Assembly (NCBI RefSeq): GCF_963677155.1
Contig: NZ_OY781884.1
Location: forward strand, 1,916,501-1,980,500
Reading direction: 5' to 3'
Length of the DNA: 64,000 bases
Origin: an uncultured Draconibacterium sp.
GTDB lineage: Bacteria > Bacteroidota > Bacteroidia > Bacteroidales > Prolixibacteraceae
The position numbers and the translations under genes were made by a program. This document shows positions 8,221 through 17,446 of the stretch, in pieces; position 1 is the first letter of the stretch; each line of letters opens with the position of its first letter. The notes below the pieces were generated by a model. The model did not search any database. It had not been told where the DNA came from and was given only the letters and a program-made list of their open reading frames with translations.

Positions 8221-8652
8221 ATGGCACGCAGAGAGAAAAAAGCACGGAGTAAAGGATCAGCCGGCAACAACCGAAAATCGGGCGAAGACTTTTTACAAAA
8301 TAACAAACAAAAAACCGGTGTTCTTGAAACTAACAGCGGTTTACAATACTTAATTGTGGAAGAAAAACAGGGCTCCAAACCCGGACTTTTTGATACGGTA
8401 AAAATACATCAGCGTGCTTTACTACTCGATGGCAAAATATTGGAAGATACTTACCGCCAAAACCAACCCGATGAAGTTAAAATAGAAGAACTTATTGAGG
8501 GACTACAGGAAGGCTTGCCGATGATGAGCCTAGGCAGCCGTTATAAATTCTGGGTACCTGCCGACCTGGCCTGGGGAAGAAAAGGAACGGGTAATAAAAT
8601 TCCGCCCAATGCAGTTTTAAGTTTTGATATACGCCTGATTGAGATTTGCTGA
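8221..8652 (+). CDS. FKBP-type peptidyl-prolyl isomerase
   Basis: This 143-residue protein has a strongly basic, disordered-looking N-terminus (MARREKKARSKGSAG), no signal peptide, and a C-terminal FKBP domain. Recognisable parts are VKIHQRALLLDGKILEDTYRQNQP, EGLQEGLPMMSLGSRYKFWVPADLAWG and IPPNAVLSFDIRLIEI. The usual tyrosine of VHYTG is changed to Gln (VKIHQRA), so isomerase activity may be reduced. Cytoplasmic location and a possible ribosome or nucleic-acid contact through the basic tail are inference. It ends two bases from the convergent marC. Confidence 0.85.
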   Translation: MARREKKARSKGSAGNNRKSGEDFLQNNKQKTGVLETNSGLQYLIVEEKQGSKPGLFDTVKIHQRALLLDGKILEDTYRQNQPDEVKIEELIEGLQEGLPMMSLGSRYKFWVPADLAWGRKGTGNKIPPNAVLSFDIRLIEIC

Positions 8653-8654
8653 AA

Positions 8655-9272
8655 TTAGCTCCTGTGAAGGTTGAGCCACGATTTTATGCCAGCCATAATC
8701 ATCTCAATAGCAACAGAACCCACAAAAAGAGCCGTAATACGTCCGGCTAAATCAAAGTAGCGTTCAATTAATTCTTCGCGCTTTTGACGAATTACATCGT
8801 GCAGAAATTTTAAAAACACCAAAACCAAAACACACAGCATAACCGCTACCACAATAGAAGCACACGACAGCAAAATATCGTTACGTTTACCAATTACCAC
8901 ACTGGCACTTATGGTTCCGGGGCCAATTAAAACAGGCATAGCAATAGCTCCTGCAATGTGTTTCGATTCGCCACGCAATATTTCAATAGCCGTTGGTCCG
9001 CGAAAAACAAACTGTAGACCTATGAGCAGAAAAACAATACCACCAAACAGTTGAAAAGAGGCAAAACGAACTTGAAATACATCGGAGAAAATGCGATCGC
9101 CTAACACGGCAAAGCTACAGAAAGCAACACACGAAATAAGCCCGGCACAAAATAATACCCGCCGAAACTGCTTATTATCGAGCTTCTGAACAATATCGAT
9201 TAAATAAACGATTACCAAAAACGGATTTAATAAGACAAGTAATAATAGTATTGATCTTGCAAATTCATTCAT
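8655..9272 (-). CDS. MarC-family (UPF0056) integral membrane protein
   Basis: This 205-residue protein has six hydrophobic segments. It starts with ILLLLVLLNPFLVIVYLIDI, contains the family's GGIVFLLIGLQFVF and AIAMPVLIGPGTISASVVIG motifs, and ends with GSVAIEMIMAGI. The MarC family is found in many bacteria and its transport role is unproven. The name comes from a locus linked to multiple antibiotic resistance, but a role in resistance is not supported. It has its own promoter upstream. Confidence 0.88.
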   Translation of the reverse strand: MNEFARSILLLLVLLNPFLVIVYLIDIVQKLDNKQFRRVLFCAGLISCVAFCSFAVLGDRIFSDVFQVRFASFQLFGGIVFLLIGLQFVFRGPTAIEILRGESKHIAGAIAMPVLIGPGTISASVVIGKRNDILLSCASIVVAVMLCVLVLVFLKFLHDVIRQKREELIERYFDLAGRITALFVGSVAIEMIMAGIKSWLNLHRS

Positions 9273-9344
9273 ATCGAACCGGGAATTTTTATAGTTGTTT
9301 TTGAGCTACTTCCTATTTGCGAGTATCACCGCCAGCTATCGGGG

Positions 9345-9352
9345 CAAATATA
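9345..9352 (-). promoter_or_regulatory. Candidate promoter -7 element of the MarC gene
   Basis: TATATTTG followed by CC on the minus strand fits TAnnTTTG. It lies about 70 bases upstream of the start codon. Confidence 0.5.
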
Positions 9353-9478
9353 AAAATAGATATTAGGAATCCAATAGGTTACGAATATCAATTCTTTACA
9401 TGTAAAAATGGAGGAAACAAGCTCCGATAAAATTATAGCAATAACCGACTAACATAGCCCCAGTCCTCTTAATTCCAA

Positions 9479-9510
9479 CAAAAAAGCCGCTCCTGAATAA
9501 GGAACGGCTT
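9479..9510 (-). terminator. Rho-independent terminator after ppiD
   Basis: Read on the minus strand, GCCGTTCC-TTATTC-AGGAGCGGC forms an 8-9 bp stem followed by a run of T (the A run at 9479-9485). It lies 25 bases after the ppiD stop. Confidence 0.8.
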
Positions 9511-9534
9511 CTACATATCGTTATGCGTTTTCTA

Positions 9535-11661
9535 CTAATAGAATTTCGCTCTTTTGTCTTCAATCTCTACCGAATTACGGTATACTTTAAATACTTCCGA
9601 ACCTACACGGTAAGTATTTGTTTGTGCCAAACGCATTTTTTCAGCAGCCACATCAATACCAGGACCTTCGTTAATAGCAGTTGGCATTACAATATAAACA
9701 CCATTGTTGCCTGCAATTGGTTCCGATACTTGATCAACCTTAAGTGCCCCAACTGTACCAATCACGTCAGGCTCCAAGCCGATTCCGGGAACTGAGTATG
9801 AGTTAAAGTTAATTGCGTTTGCTGTTTGAACTTCAGTATCAAGAGCAGCCGCAGCACCAGCTAAATCAGCATTGTCGTTTAAAGCAGCTTTTGCTTTTTC
9901 AAGCAACAATCCAGCTTTCTTCTCTTTTGTAACAGCTAACTCAACACGTGCTTTTACATTTTCGAAAGGAGCAATTCCCTTCTCAGTTTTACTTGCCAAA
10001 ATGGCAACTACAAAGTTGTCGCCCAGCTCGAAAATACGCGAGTCCTGGTTATTGGTCAAAATATCGTTCACATCAGCGTCGTAGGCTGCTCTAACTAATG
10101 GACGTGCATCTTCCAATCCAACGATTGTTCGTTGATTCTGACTAACATTTGCTACTCGTTTTGTAAGGCCCTGTTCACTCACCGCAGTATTAAATGCTTC
10201 GGCAGTTGAATTTTCACCAATAAACTGGCTTGCTTTAGCATACACATTTTGGTAAGTTTTTGTACTTGGCTCAACGTTGCGGGTAAGGTACGCCACCTGC
10301 ACCTGACGGGTAAGCTTTCCGCGTTTTGTAGTTTGTACCAAGTGAATTCCGAATTGCGAGGCTACAATTGTTACACTATCAGTAGTATTGTTAAATGCTG
10401 CATTCTCAAAAGGTTTAACCATTTGACCACGCTTAAACCAACCTAAATCTCCACCATTTATAGCAGAACCCTGATCGGCAGAATTAGCGCGTGCCAGTTC
10501 AGCAAAATCAGCTCCGTTCTCAATCATTGTTTTCAAGCTGTCGGCCAGTTGCTGTGCAACAACCAACTGAGCCTGAGTACTTACCTGTAATAATATATGA
10601 CGAGCCTCAACCGAATCAGGCATCATTTCTGATTTGTACAGTTTTACCAAGGTAAATGATTCACCTTCTTTGTACGGACCATAAACTGAGCCCACTTCAG
10701 CACCTTCGTCGTAAATCCAGTTACCAATGGCTTCCGGCAGGTCGTCTTTTTTCTCCCAAACATCATTAAAGCTAACGTCTGAATTGGTATCGATAAACTG
10801 AATCGTGTTTTCAGTTTCTTCAAAATCGGATTTAATATCATTGATCCACGCTTCAGCATCAGCAAAATCTTTTTCCGATGGTTCTACCGGATAAGTAAGG
10901 TATTCAATTCTTCTGCTGGCTTCCGATTTGTAATCTTCTTTATGTGCGTTGTAATAATCTCTCAAATCAGTTTCAGTAACAGTAACATCTTCGTCGGCAA
11001 CAGTACTGAGTGGCAACGCAATGTAATCGAAGTTAACCGATTTGTTTCCGGCTGTTGCACTGGCTTCAGCCTGCTCATCGGTAACGTATATACCTTTTGC
11101 AACCATATTAGAGTATTTGCTTTGGGTACGTTCTTCAACAATTTGTTTTTCGATGTTTAACCATGATGCACGCTGATCTGCATTAACTGCACCAGTTTCC
11201 ATACCTTTAAGAAAACGAACTACCGAAGTACGATCGAACTGACCGGTTTCAGGATTACTGAATATTTGACGAACAATTTGGTGTGGATTTGCTCCCTGGA
11301 TTAAATCGAATAACTCTTCTGAGCTAACTTCTATTCCAAGATCTTCGTAGGCTTTGCCCATTACAATCTCGGCAATTTTTCGTTGCCAGGCCTGATCGCG
11401 TATTTGTGCCCAGGTATTATCATCTAACTGACTTTGCCCATAGTTTTGTTTGAATATCTCCCCAAGGTCTTCTACCTCCTGCTGAAATTCAGGATATTGT
11501 ATTGATTCGCCGTCGATTACTCCAACTTCTAAGCGGTTTCTTTGAAACATTGACGAGCCACCTTTTAATAAGTCTCCAAGGACAAATGCTGCCAATGATA
11601 AACCGATTACAATTGCTACCAATAATCCTGCTTTCGTTCTGATTGTTTGTAACGTTGCCAT
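9535..11661 (-). CDS. ppiD: PpiD/SurA-like membrane-anchored peptidyl-prolyl isomerase
   Basis: This 708-residue periplasmic folding factor is anchored by an N-terminal membrane segment (residues 11-30, LLVAIVIGLSLAAFVLGDLL). It has a SurA_N-like chaperone region and a central parvulin domain (VEARHILLQVSTQAQL ... INGGDLGWFKRGQMVKPFENAAFN). A second, less conserved rotamase-like region follows. The domain order matches Bacteroidota PpiD. It follows the CorC-like gene on the same strand after about 160 bases and has its own terminator. Confidence 0.9.
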   Translation of the reverse strand: MATLQTIRTKAGLLVAIVIGLSLAAFVLGDLLKGGSSMFQRNRLEVGVIDGESIQYPEFQQEVEDLGEIFKQNYGQSQLDDNTWAQIRDQAWQRKIAEIVMGKAYEDLGIEVSSEELFDLIQGANPHQIVRQIFSNPETGQFDRTSVVRFLKGMETGAVNADQRASWLNIEKQIVEERTQSKYSNMVAKGIYVTDEQAEASATAGNKSVNFDYIALPLSTVADEDVTVTETDLRDYYNAHKEDYKSEASRRIEYLTYPVEPSEKDFADAEAWINDIKSDFEETENTIQFIDTNSDVSFNDVWEKKDDLPEAIGNWIYDEGAEVGSVYGPYKEGESFTLVKLYKSEMMPDSVEARHILLQVSTQAQLVVAQQLADSLKTMIENGADFAELARANSADQGSAINGGDLGWFKRGQMVKPFENAAFNNTTDSVTIVASQFGIHLVQTTKRGKLTRQVQVAYLTRNVEPSTKTYQNVYAKASQFIGENSTAEAFNTAVSEQGLTKRVANVSQNQRTIVGLEDARPLVRAAYDADVNDILTNNQDSRIFELGDNFVVAILASKTEKGIAPFENVKARVELAVTKEKKAGLLLEKAKAALNDNADLAGAAAALDTEVQTANAINFNSYSVPGIGLEPDVIGTVGALKVDQVSEPIAGNNGVYIVMPTAINEGPGIDVAAEKMRLAQTNTYRVGSEVFKVYRNSVEIEDKRAKFY

Positions 11662-11825
11662 TGATTTACAGTTATTTTTTGTCTAAAATCGTTTGAATTT
11701 TTCGAGCTACGAAGATAATAATTTTAACTGTTTTACCTCCAATATCGAACATTTTTTCCCCACGCAGCCAATAAGCTGAAAAACATCACATTTTCAATAC
11801 TTTACGCAAAATGTATTTTTAAGAA

Positions 11826-13091
11826 TCAATCGTCCAGAAGTTTGAGTTTTACCAATTCGATTTTAGTATTGCTTGCCTTTAGGATTTTAAACTGAAATTT
11901 TTCGATTTTTATAACCGAATTGACTTTGGGTATACTTTCGTAGTTGTAAAGAATAAATCCGGCAAGTGTTTCAAAATCTTCGTTTTCTGGAAGTTCGAGG
12001 AAATATTTTTCATTCAGCATATCAATTTCTGCTCGTGCTGAAAAAATAAACTCAGAATCGCTTATTTTCTTTTCAATTATACCCTTCACATCGTGCTCGT
12101 CTTCTATCTCGCCAAATATTTCTTCCAGAATATCTTCACTGGTCACCATTCCTGCCGTTCCGCCAAATTCATCAACAACAATGGCAATGCTTCGGTGCTC
12201 TTGAATAAAGGTACTCAACAATTTATTTGCCGGCATGGTTTCGGGTACAATCAATACATTTTTTATAAACGGATCGATGGTTTGCGGGTTTTTAAACAAT
12301 ATGGAAGAGTGCACATAACCAATTATATTGTCGATACTCTCGCTAAATATCAAAATTCTTGAATAACCAGTTTCAACAAATTTTTGACGCAAATCGTTTA
12401 TCGAAGCTCCGGTTTCCATCATTTCAATTTCGGTACGCGGAATCATTACCTCGCGCAACTTTATTTTCGAGAAATCGAGGGCATTTTTAAACAGCTTGAT
12501 CTCTGTTTCAACAAGTTCTTTATGCTCTGTATTTGTCCGGTCGTTCTCTTTTATAAATTCATCAAGATCAATCCTGCGAAACACTTTGTTTTTGTCTTCG
12601 TTGCCGGGTTCGGTATTAAAAACATTTCTCAACAAAAAGTTGGTAATGCCCATAGAGAAACGTGTTACCGGAAAAAATACCACATAAAAAAAAGCCAGTG
12701 GCAAAGCAAAAACATTCAGCAGCGTATTGGGGAAGATGCGAAATAGTGTTTTGGGTAAAAACTCGGCAAACAGTAAAATTACAAATGTTGAGATTATAGT
12801 TTGCAGCAATAAAACCACCGACTCCGATTGGATAGAGTTTAGCAAAAGTGGTTCTAAAACGGCAGCAAAAGCAATACCGTAAACTACCAGCGCAATGTTG
12901 TTACCAACCAACATGGTAGCAATATACTGCCCTCCGTTATGGGTTAAAAACTTCAATAATTTTGAACTAAACGGATCGGATTGTTTATCCAGCTCCAGGC
13001 GCAGTTTATTCGCTGAAACAAAAGCAATCTCCATTCCTGAAAAAAAGGCCGAGAGAATGATCGTAATCAGAATCAGCAAATACGGGTTCAT
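11826..13091 (-). CDS. CNNM/CBS-domain transporter-associated protein (CorC/HlyC family)
   Basis: This 421-residue protein has an N-terminal CNNM membrane domain (about 4 hydrophobic segments in residues 1-150, with SGMEIAFVSANKLR). A CBS pair follows from MIPRTEIEMMETGASIN through FIQEHRSIAIVVDEFGGTAGMVTSEDILEEIFGEIEDEHD, and the C-terminus is a CorC_HlyC domain. Members take part in Mg or Co homeostasis; the Bacteroidota gliding protein GldE is a relative. The ATG at 13091 is preferred over a TTG two codons upstream at 13097. It directly follows lptC, so LPS-export context is likely. Confidence 0.88.
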   Translation of the reverse strand: MNPYLLILITIILSAFFSGMEIAFVSANKLRLELDKQSDPFSSKLLKFLTHNGGQYIATMLVGNNIALVVYGIAFAAVLEPLLLNSIQSESVVLLLQTIISTFVILLFAEFLPKTLFRIFPNTLLNVFALPLAFFYVVFFPVTRFSMGITNFLLRNVFNTEPGNEDKNKVFRRIDLDEFIKENDRTNTEHKELVETEIKLFKNALDFSKIKLREVMIPRTEIEMMETGASINDLRQKFVETGYSRILIFSESIDNIIGYVHSSILFKNPQTIDPFIKNVLIVPETMPANKLLSTFIQEHRSIAIVVDEFGGTAGMVTSEDILEEIFGEIEDEHDVKGIIEKKISDSEFIFSARAEIDMLNEKYFLELPENEDFETLAGFILYNYESIPKVNSVIKIEKFQFKILKASNTKIELVKLKLLDD

Positions 13092-13097
13092 AAACAA

Positions 13098-13796
13098 CTA
13101 GTTAAAGTTTACAGCTTTTTTGGGTGGTGTTTTCGAAATAACCGGATCGTTTATATCTTCTGCTGGCTTTTCAAAGTTACTACCGGTTGACTGCGGCTTA
13201 TTTTTATTATCTACCGCTACATAAATTACTCCTTTCGGATTTGTAATTTTCCAGTTTTGCATATCCTGATCAGATGTTAATCCTGTTCCGGTTATAATTT
13301 TGTCGGCACTAATAATCTTCACGTATTCTTCGGTAAAGATCGTTTCGTGTTTTTTGTCCCAAATAAGATGTTCAGTTTTTAGCGAGTCGCCATTTTCGTT
13401 GGTAACAATCACATTATTTTTAGCTTCCCACTTATCTTCTTTAATAAATTCCTTGGCATAATCGGCCTTAATACTGGAAGTTACTTTATGATTCTCGTCG
13501 TATTTAATCAGTAATAAACCTTTTGGAAACTCGTTAAATGTTTTGCCTTCGTTTTCAAAACGAAGTAATTTTGGAGCTTTAAGAAAAAAACGTATCGTAC
13601 CTGAATCGGTGGAGAGTGTTTCGAAATTTGTAGCCTCTAAAGTCGGCAAATTTTCGGGGGAACCAAAAGCTTTTATCTTATCAATGTCGTTTTTCTTACA
13701 AGCAAAGAAAAGTATTGCAGTTCCCAACACGGGAACTGCAATACGAGACATTCTTATTAATTGCAATATTTTAAAAGCGAACTTTTGTGTTTTCAT
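13098..13796 (-). CDS. lptC: LPS export protein LptC
   Basis: LptC is the inner-membrane-anchored periplasmic part of the Lpt lipopolysaccharide bridge. The sequence (up to 232 residues) has a hydrophobic N-terminus with lipobox-like LFFAC, then alternating short strands typical of the OstA/LptC fold (FFLKAPKLLRFENEGKTFNEFPKGLLLIKY, EAKNNVIVTNENGDSLKTEHLIWD). The first ATG (13796) overlaps the TPR gene stop by 26 bases. An internal ATG at 13751 would also leave a good signal sequence, so the start is uncertain. It abuts the CorC-like gene. Confidence 0.85.
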   Translation of the reverse strand: MKTQKFAFKILQLIRMSRIAVPVLGTAILFFACKKNDIDKIKAFGSPENLPTLEATNFETLSTDSGTIRFFLKAPKLLRFENEGKTFNEFPKGLLLIKYDENHKVTSSIKADYAKEFIKEDKWEAKNNVIVTNENGDSLKTEHLIWDKKHETIFTEEYVKIISADKIITGTGLTSDQDMQNWKITNPKGVIYVAVDNKNKPQSTGSNFEKPAEDINDPVISKTPPKKAVNFN

Positions 13797-15417
13797 TAAT
13801 CCAACCTCCTACGTGATAGGTAGTACCTTCCTGCAGTCCTTCCATAAATGCATCTTCCTTATTAGGGAAATAAGCTTTGTATTTTCTAAGGTTTTCTGCT
13901 GCATCAATTGAACAGTCTTCGCCGCGACGCGCTTTTGCAAAGTAATCGCATGCTAACCAGAATACTGCTGATTTCTCCAAAGCAGTTCCTGCAAATTTTT
14001 GTGAAGCAGCAACATAAATATTTGCAATCAGCATGTTTGCATCACATAAATCAGGATCCAATTGAAGAGCTTTTCTGGCATCGTTACGAGCTCCTACATA
14101 GTTGCCGTCTTTTGTAAAACGAACTAAACCGCGCTCGTAAAGATATGAAGCTTTCAATTTATTATCAGTTTCCTGGTCAATAGCCATTTGGTAATATTCA
14201 CGTGCTTTTTCAACATCGTCCTTTTTCAGGAATCGACGAGCCATGTTAAAGGCTGCTTCTGCTGAAGGATCCAATTCATACAAACGCTCGGTAGCTGCAC
14301 CAAAAAGTTCAGTCTCGGTACAGTTGGCTCTACCCAAACGACGCAACATTGATTTAATAAAATCAGCATCGTTTGATTTTTCGCGGTACTGAGGTTCGTA
14401 AATATTTACCAAAGCTTCACAATCAGCAGCTCCCGATTTGCCGAAAATATTTTCGATATAAGGAATTACTGTTTCCTGCGTTAATTTTACTTTATCAGCA
14501 TCTTCATTGGCATCAACAATTGCGTTCGCAATTGAAGTACACTCTTCGTAGTTCTTAACAACCTGCTCTTTTGGGAGCTCACCCAATTTAAACAGGGCAA
14601 CAGTTGTTTGCATATACACTAAAAGAACAGGTGGCTCGGTTTGGTCGCCTTGTAGCTTTACCGATTCAGACAACCACTCATAAGCTGACTTATGAATTGC
14701 TTTTAAAGCCTCACCTTCAGGAGCTTTATCTCTGTCCTGACTCAATTTATACTTCAACCATGATGTACCTTTACGGCCTAACACATTACCACGGTCACCA
14801 AAGTACTTCATTCTTTTGTCGTACAGTTTCATGTACTTATCAATGTATTTATCACGCTCTGCATCAGTCTTGGCATTTTCAATCAGGTACTCGTAAATCT
14901 TAGAACCATGAATATACAGGTTCATAGTAGATTTAGGATACTTGTTATACAGCTTTTGCCAGTGAGGTATAGCCGACTTATAATCCTTTTGTTTGTAGAA
15001 TTCGGTGTATAAAGAAAGTCCATTTAAGAAATCTTTATCCTGTGCTTTCATCAGCTCTTCCAATGTACTCAGATTCACTTCTCCAGTTTCTTCTACAGCA
15101 TCGCCCCCTTCTGAAGGTAAACTTCCGCTAAAAGCAAAATCAAATACATCGCCGGATTTTCCTTCGATATCCAATTTTTTTGATTCATCAATAAAAGTGA
15201 ACCTAATGTATTTTGTTTTATCACTAGCTTCAACTTCGTATTTACCATCAAAACTGGTCATCATTTCTCCACCCTTATGGGCTTCAACAGTAATCCCAGC
15301 TGCCGGTTCTCCGTCCATATAAACAGTTCCTTTAATAACTCTTTGCGCTTGTGCAACTGTAACACCGACCATTACAACTGCCGCGATTAAAAGAGATATG
15401 CGTAAAATAGCTTTCAT
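13771..15417 (-). CDS. Secreted TPR protein with N-terminal carboxypeptidase-regulatory-like domain
   Basis: This 548-residue protein has a clear signal peptide (ISLLIAAVVMVGVTVAQAQ). It then has a CarboxypepD_reg-like beta domain (VIKGTVYMDGEPAAGITVEAHKGGEMM, residues 27-100), then helical repeats. Recognisable TPR units include DPSAEAAFNMARRFLKKDDVEKAREYYQMAIDQE and GARNDARKALQLDPDLCDANMLIANIYVAA. It is likely a periplasmic or outer-membrane-associated scaffold. It lies between an outer-membrane protein gene and lptC in one run of minus-strand genes. The precise role is unknown. Confidence 0.8.
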   Translation of the reverse strand: MKAILRISLLIAAVVMVGVTVAQAQRVIKGTVYMDGEPAAGITVEAHKGGEMMTSFDGKYEVEASDKTKYIRFTFIDESKKLDIEGKSGDVFDFAFSGSLPSEGGDAVEETGEVNLSTLEELMKAQDKDFLNGLSLYTEFYKQKDYKSAIPHWQKLYNKYPKSTMNLYIHGSKIYEYLIENAKTDAERDKYIDKYMKLYDKRMKYFGDRGNVLGRKGTSWLKYKLSQDRDKAPEGEALKAIHKSAYEWLSESVKLQGDQTEPPVLLVYMQTTVALFKLGELPKEQVVKNYEECTSIANAIVDANEDADKVKLTQETVIPYIENIFGKSGAADCEALVNIYEPQYREKSNDADFIKSMLRRLGRANCTETELFGAATERLYELDPSAEAAFNMARRFLKKDDVEKAREYYQMAIDQETDNKLKASYLYERGLVRFTKDGNYVGARNDARKALQLDPDLCDANMLIANIYVAASQKFAGTALEKSAVFWLACDYFAKARRGEDCSIDAAENLRKYKAYFPNKEDAFMEGLQEGTTYHVGGWINENTKVRF

Positions 15418-15447
15418 AATGAGTTTTATTTGTTTTTCTTTTTAATT

Positions 15448-16728
15448 CTAATCAATTCTTCGCTGCATAAACCACAAATCGTGTAGGCTCACACTTACAT
15501 TAACTTTTGCATACTTTTCAAGAACTAAATTATATTCTTTTGTTCCTCGTTGCCCAAACTCGGCACTTATATTAAGTGTTGAGCTAGAGCGATACAATGG
15601 TAAACCAACTCCAAAACTTATGCCAAAGTCATTTATATGCTGCCCGGCAAAGGTGTGGTAAGTTTGTTCGTATTTAAAACCTGCGCGATATGCAACACGG
15701 TTAATAAAGCTTCTGATTGAAAACTTATCCGGAATCCACTCAGCCCCAATCGCAAATTTATTTAAATCTGTTAAAAAATTACTTTTGCTTCCAAGAAATT
15801 CGGTATTGCCCCATCCTTCGTGGTAATAATCCAAATTTATTTCATACACATTTTCTTTGGCCAACGACAAGCCTCCGCCAATCATTAGTGGGAAAGTCAA
15901 CTTTCCCTTCTCTTCTTCACTGTACTTCAAAGTGTCTTGATCCCCCACTTGACCGTATCTAAGGTTCTTTAGAATAATATCCGATACAAAGTCAGTATAT
16001 TCGGGCGAATTGGCGAACACCAATCCAAATGTTAAACTTTTATCATTTTTCATTGGCAAGGTTGCCTGTGCCCCCAAATCCAATCCAAAGTCTCGAATTC
16101 GAACTTTTGAGGAACGTTGTATATTATAAAATGTAGGATCAGCGAATGTTACTTCCGCATTTCGGGTTAATTGTCCGAAACGATAGTTCAGATTCGCACC
16201 AATTGATACATTTTTAATTGGTTCGATAGCAATTCCCCAACGGGCATTCGAAATGGTTCCTGCTCCGTAATAAGTATTATATACGTTACCTACATTTTCG
16301 ATGTCGGTGGTTGATGTTACGAAATAACCTACATCAGAATAGGGTGTTAAACTTAAGCTTGTTGCCGCCCAGCTTGTTAACCTAAACCCCATGGCAAAAT
16401 ACTTGAAGTTTACATCGTTCGTCTTCATACTCGTACTTTCGGTTTGGTTATTGGCAAATTTGCCCTCCAAACCAAACTCAAAAATAAAGTTGAGCGAATC
16501 AAGCGATGTGTAACTGGCGGGGTTGGCCGCATTTATTTGCATGTTGTACCTGCTTGCAAGGCTTGCTCCCCCCATTGCCGACGAACGCCCGAGCGAATAG
16601 GGTTGCAAATCACCAAGACCATAACGCGAATACGGCGATGTGGTATTATTATTTAACTGTGCAAACAATACAGCCGGGACAAATAGTAACCCGGCGATCA
16701 AAAAACTTACTCTATTTAGTCTCCCCAT
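15448..16728 (-). CDS. FadL/OmpP1-like outer membrane barrel protein
   Basis: This 426-residue protein has the signal peptide MGRLNRVSFLIAGLLFVPAVLFAQ. The N-terminus NNTTSPYSRYGLGDLQPYSLGRSSAMGGASLA has the pattern seen in Bacteroidota FadL-like transport proteins. The remainder is strand-rich with alternating aromatic residues. The end, ...YAKVNVSVSLHDLWFMQRRID, could be a last strand. The ligand is unknown. Its start lies 17 bases inside the end of coaX, which indicates a tight operon. Confidence 0.7.
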   Translation of the reverse strand: MGRLNRVSFLIAGLLFVPAVLFAQLNNNTTSPYSRYGLGDLQPYSLGRSSAMGGASLASRYNMQINAANPASYTSLDSLNFIFEFGLEGKFANNQTESTSMKTNDVNFKYFAMGFRLTSWAATSLSLTPYSDVGYFVTSTTDIENVGNVYNTYYGAGTISNARWGIAIEPIKNVSIGANLNYRFGQLTRNAEVTFADPTFYNIQRSSKVRIRDFGLDLGAQATLPMKNDKSLTFGLVFANSPEYTDFVSDIILKNLRYGQVGDQDTLKYSEEEKGKLTFPLMIGGGLSLAKENVYEINLDYYHEGWGNTEFLGSKSNFLTDLNKFAIGAEWIPDKFSIRSFINRVAYRAGFKYEQTYHTFAGQHINDFGISFGVGLPLYRSSSTLNISAEFGQRGTKEYNLVLEKYAKVNVSVSLHDLWFMQRRID

Positions 16729-17446
16729 TATGTTGTAAAATGCGGTTTAAACCAATACTGGTTAAATTAAAGTGTACAAAGAAAGAATTTTTTAATTTCT
16801 TATCAAAAAATTCGGCATCGCCCCCGGTCATAATAACTTTTAAATTATTATAATTTTCCTTAAATGAGGTAATTGCATGATCTACTTCGAACACAATGCC
16901 GTGTTGTACTCCGGCTCTAATTGCCTGCTCGGTTGTTTTTCCAATTAGTTCTTCAATAACTCCCTTTTCTACTTTAGGAAGTTTTCCTGTAAACTGGTTT
17001 AATGCCTTAAAGCGCATCGCCAAACCAGGTGAAATATTTCCGCCCAGGTATTTACCTTCGGCGGTTAACAAATCGTAGGTAATTGCAGTTCCGGCATCAA
17101 TAACCAAAACATTTGTATTAGGATACAGCTCGAAAGCTCCTACAATTGCCGCAATGCGGTCTTTTCCCAATGTCTCTTTCGACTCGTAACAGTTTTCAAC
17201 AGGCAACCGAGTTGCAGCATCAAGTTCAATAAAGAGCTTGAACTGTTCGGTCAGCGCAACTTTTAACTCATCAGGATAATCTTTTACCGACGATAAAATT
17301 GCACGATCCAACCCCTCGTATTCTTGTTTTAATGTACTGATTAAAGCAGGTAAAAACGCATCAACCGACACCGTTTTCACCACCTCGTTTTTGGTACAAA
17401 CCGAATACTTTGTTCGAGTATTGCCTATATCTATTACAAGATTCAT
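16712..17446 (-). CDS. coaX: Type III pantothenate kinase
   Basis: CoaX phosphorylates pantothenate, the first step of coenzyme A synthesis. The protein (244 residues) starts with the family's phosphate-binding MNLVIDIGNTRTKYSV. It carries KESKETLGKDRIAAIVGA-like sequence (YESKETLGKDRIAAIVGAF), the DAGTAITYDLL motif near residue 115, GGNISPGLAMRFKALN and VIMTGGDAEF. The start shares one base with the nadC stop. Confidence 0.95.
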   Translation of the reverse strand: MNLVIDIGNTRTKYSVCTKNEVVKTVSVDAFLPALISTLKQEYEGLDRAILSSVKDYPDELKVALTEQFKLFIELDAATRLPVENCYESKETLGKDRIAAIVGAFELYPNTNVLVIDAGTAITYDLLTAEGKYLGGNISPGLAMRFKALNQFTGKLPKVEKGVIEELIGKTTEQAIRAGVQHGIVFEVDHAITSFKENYNNLKVIMTGGDAEFFDKKLKNSFFVHFNLTSIGLNRILQHNGETK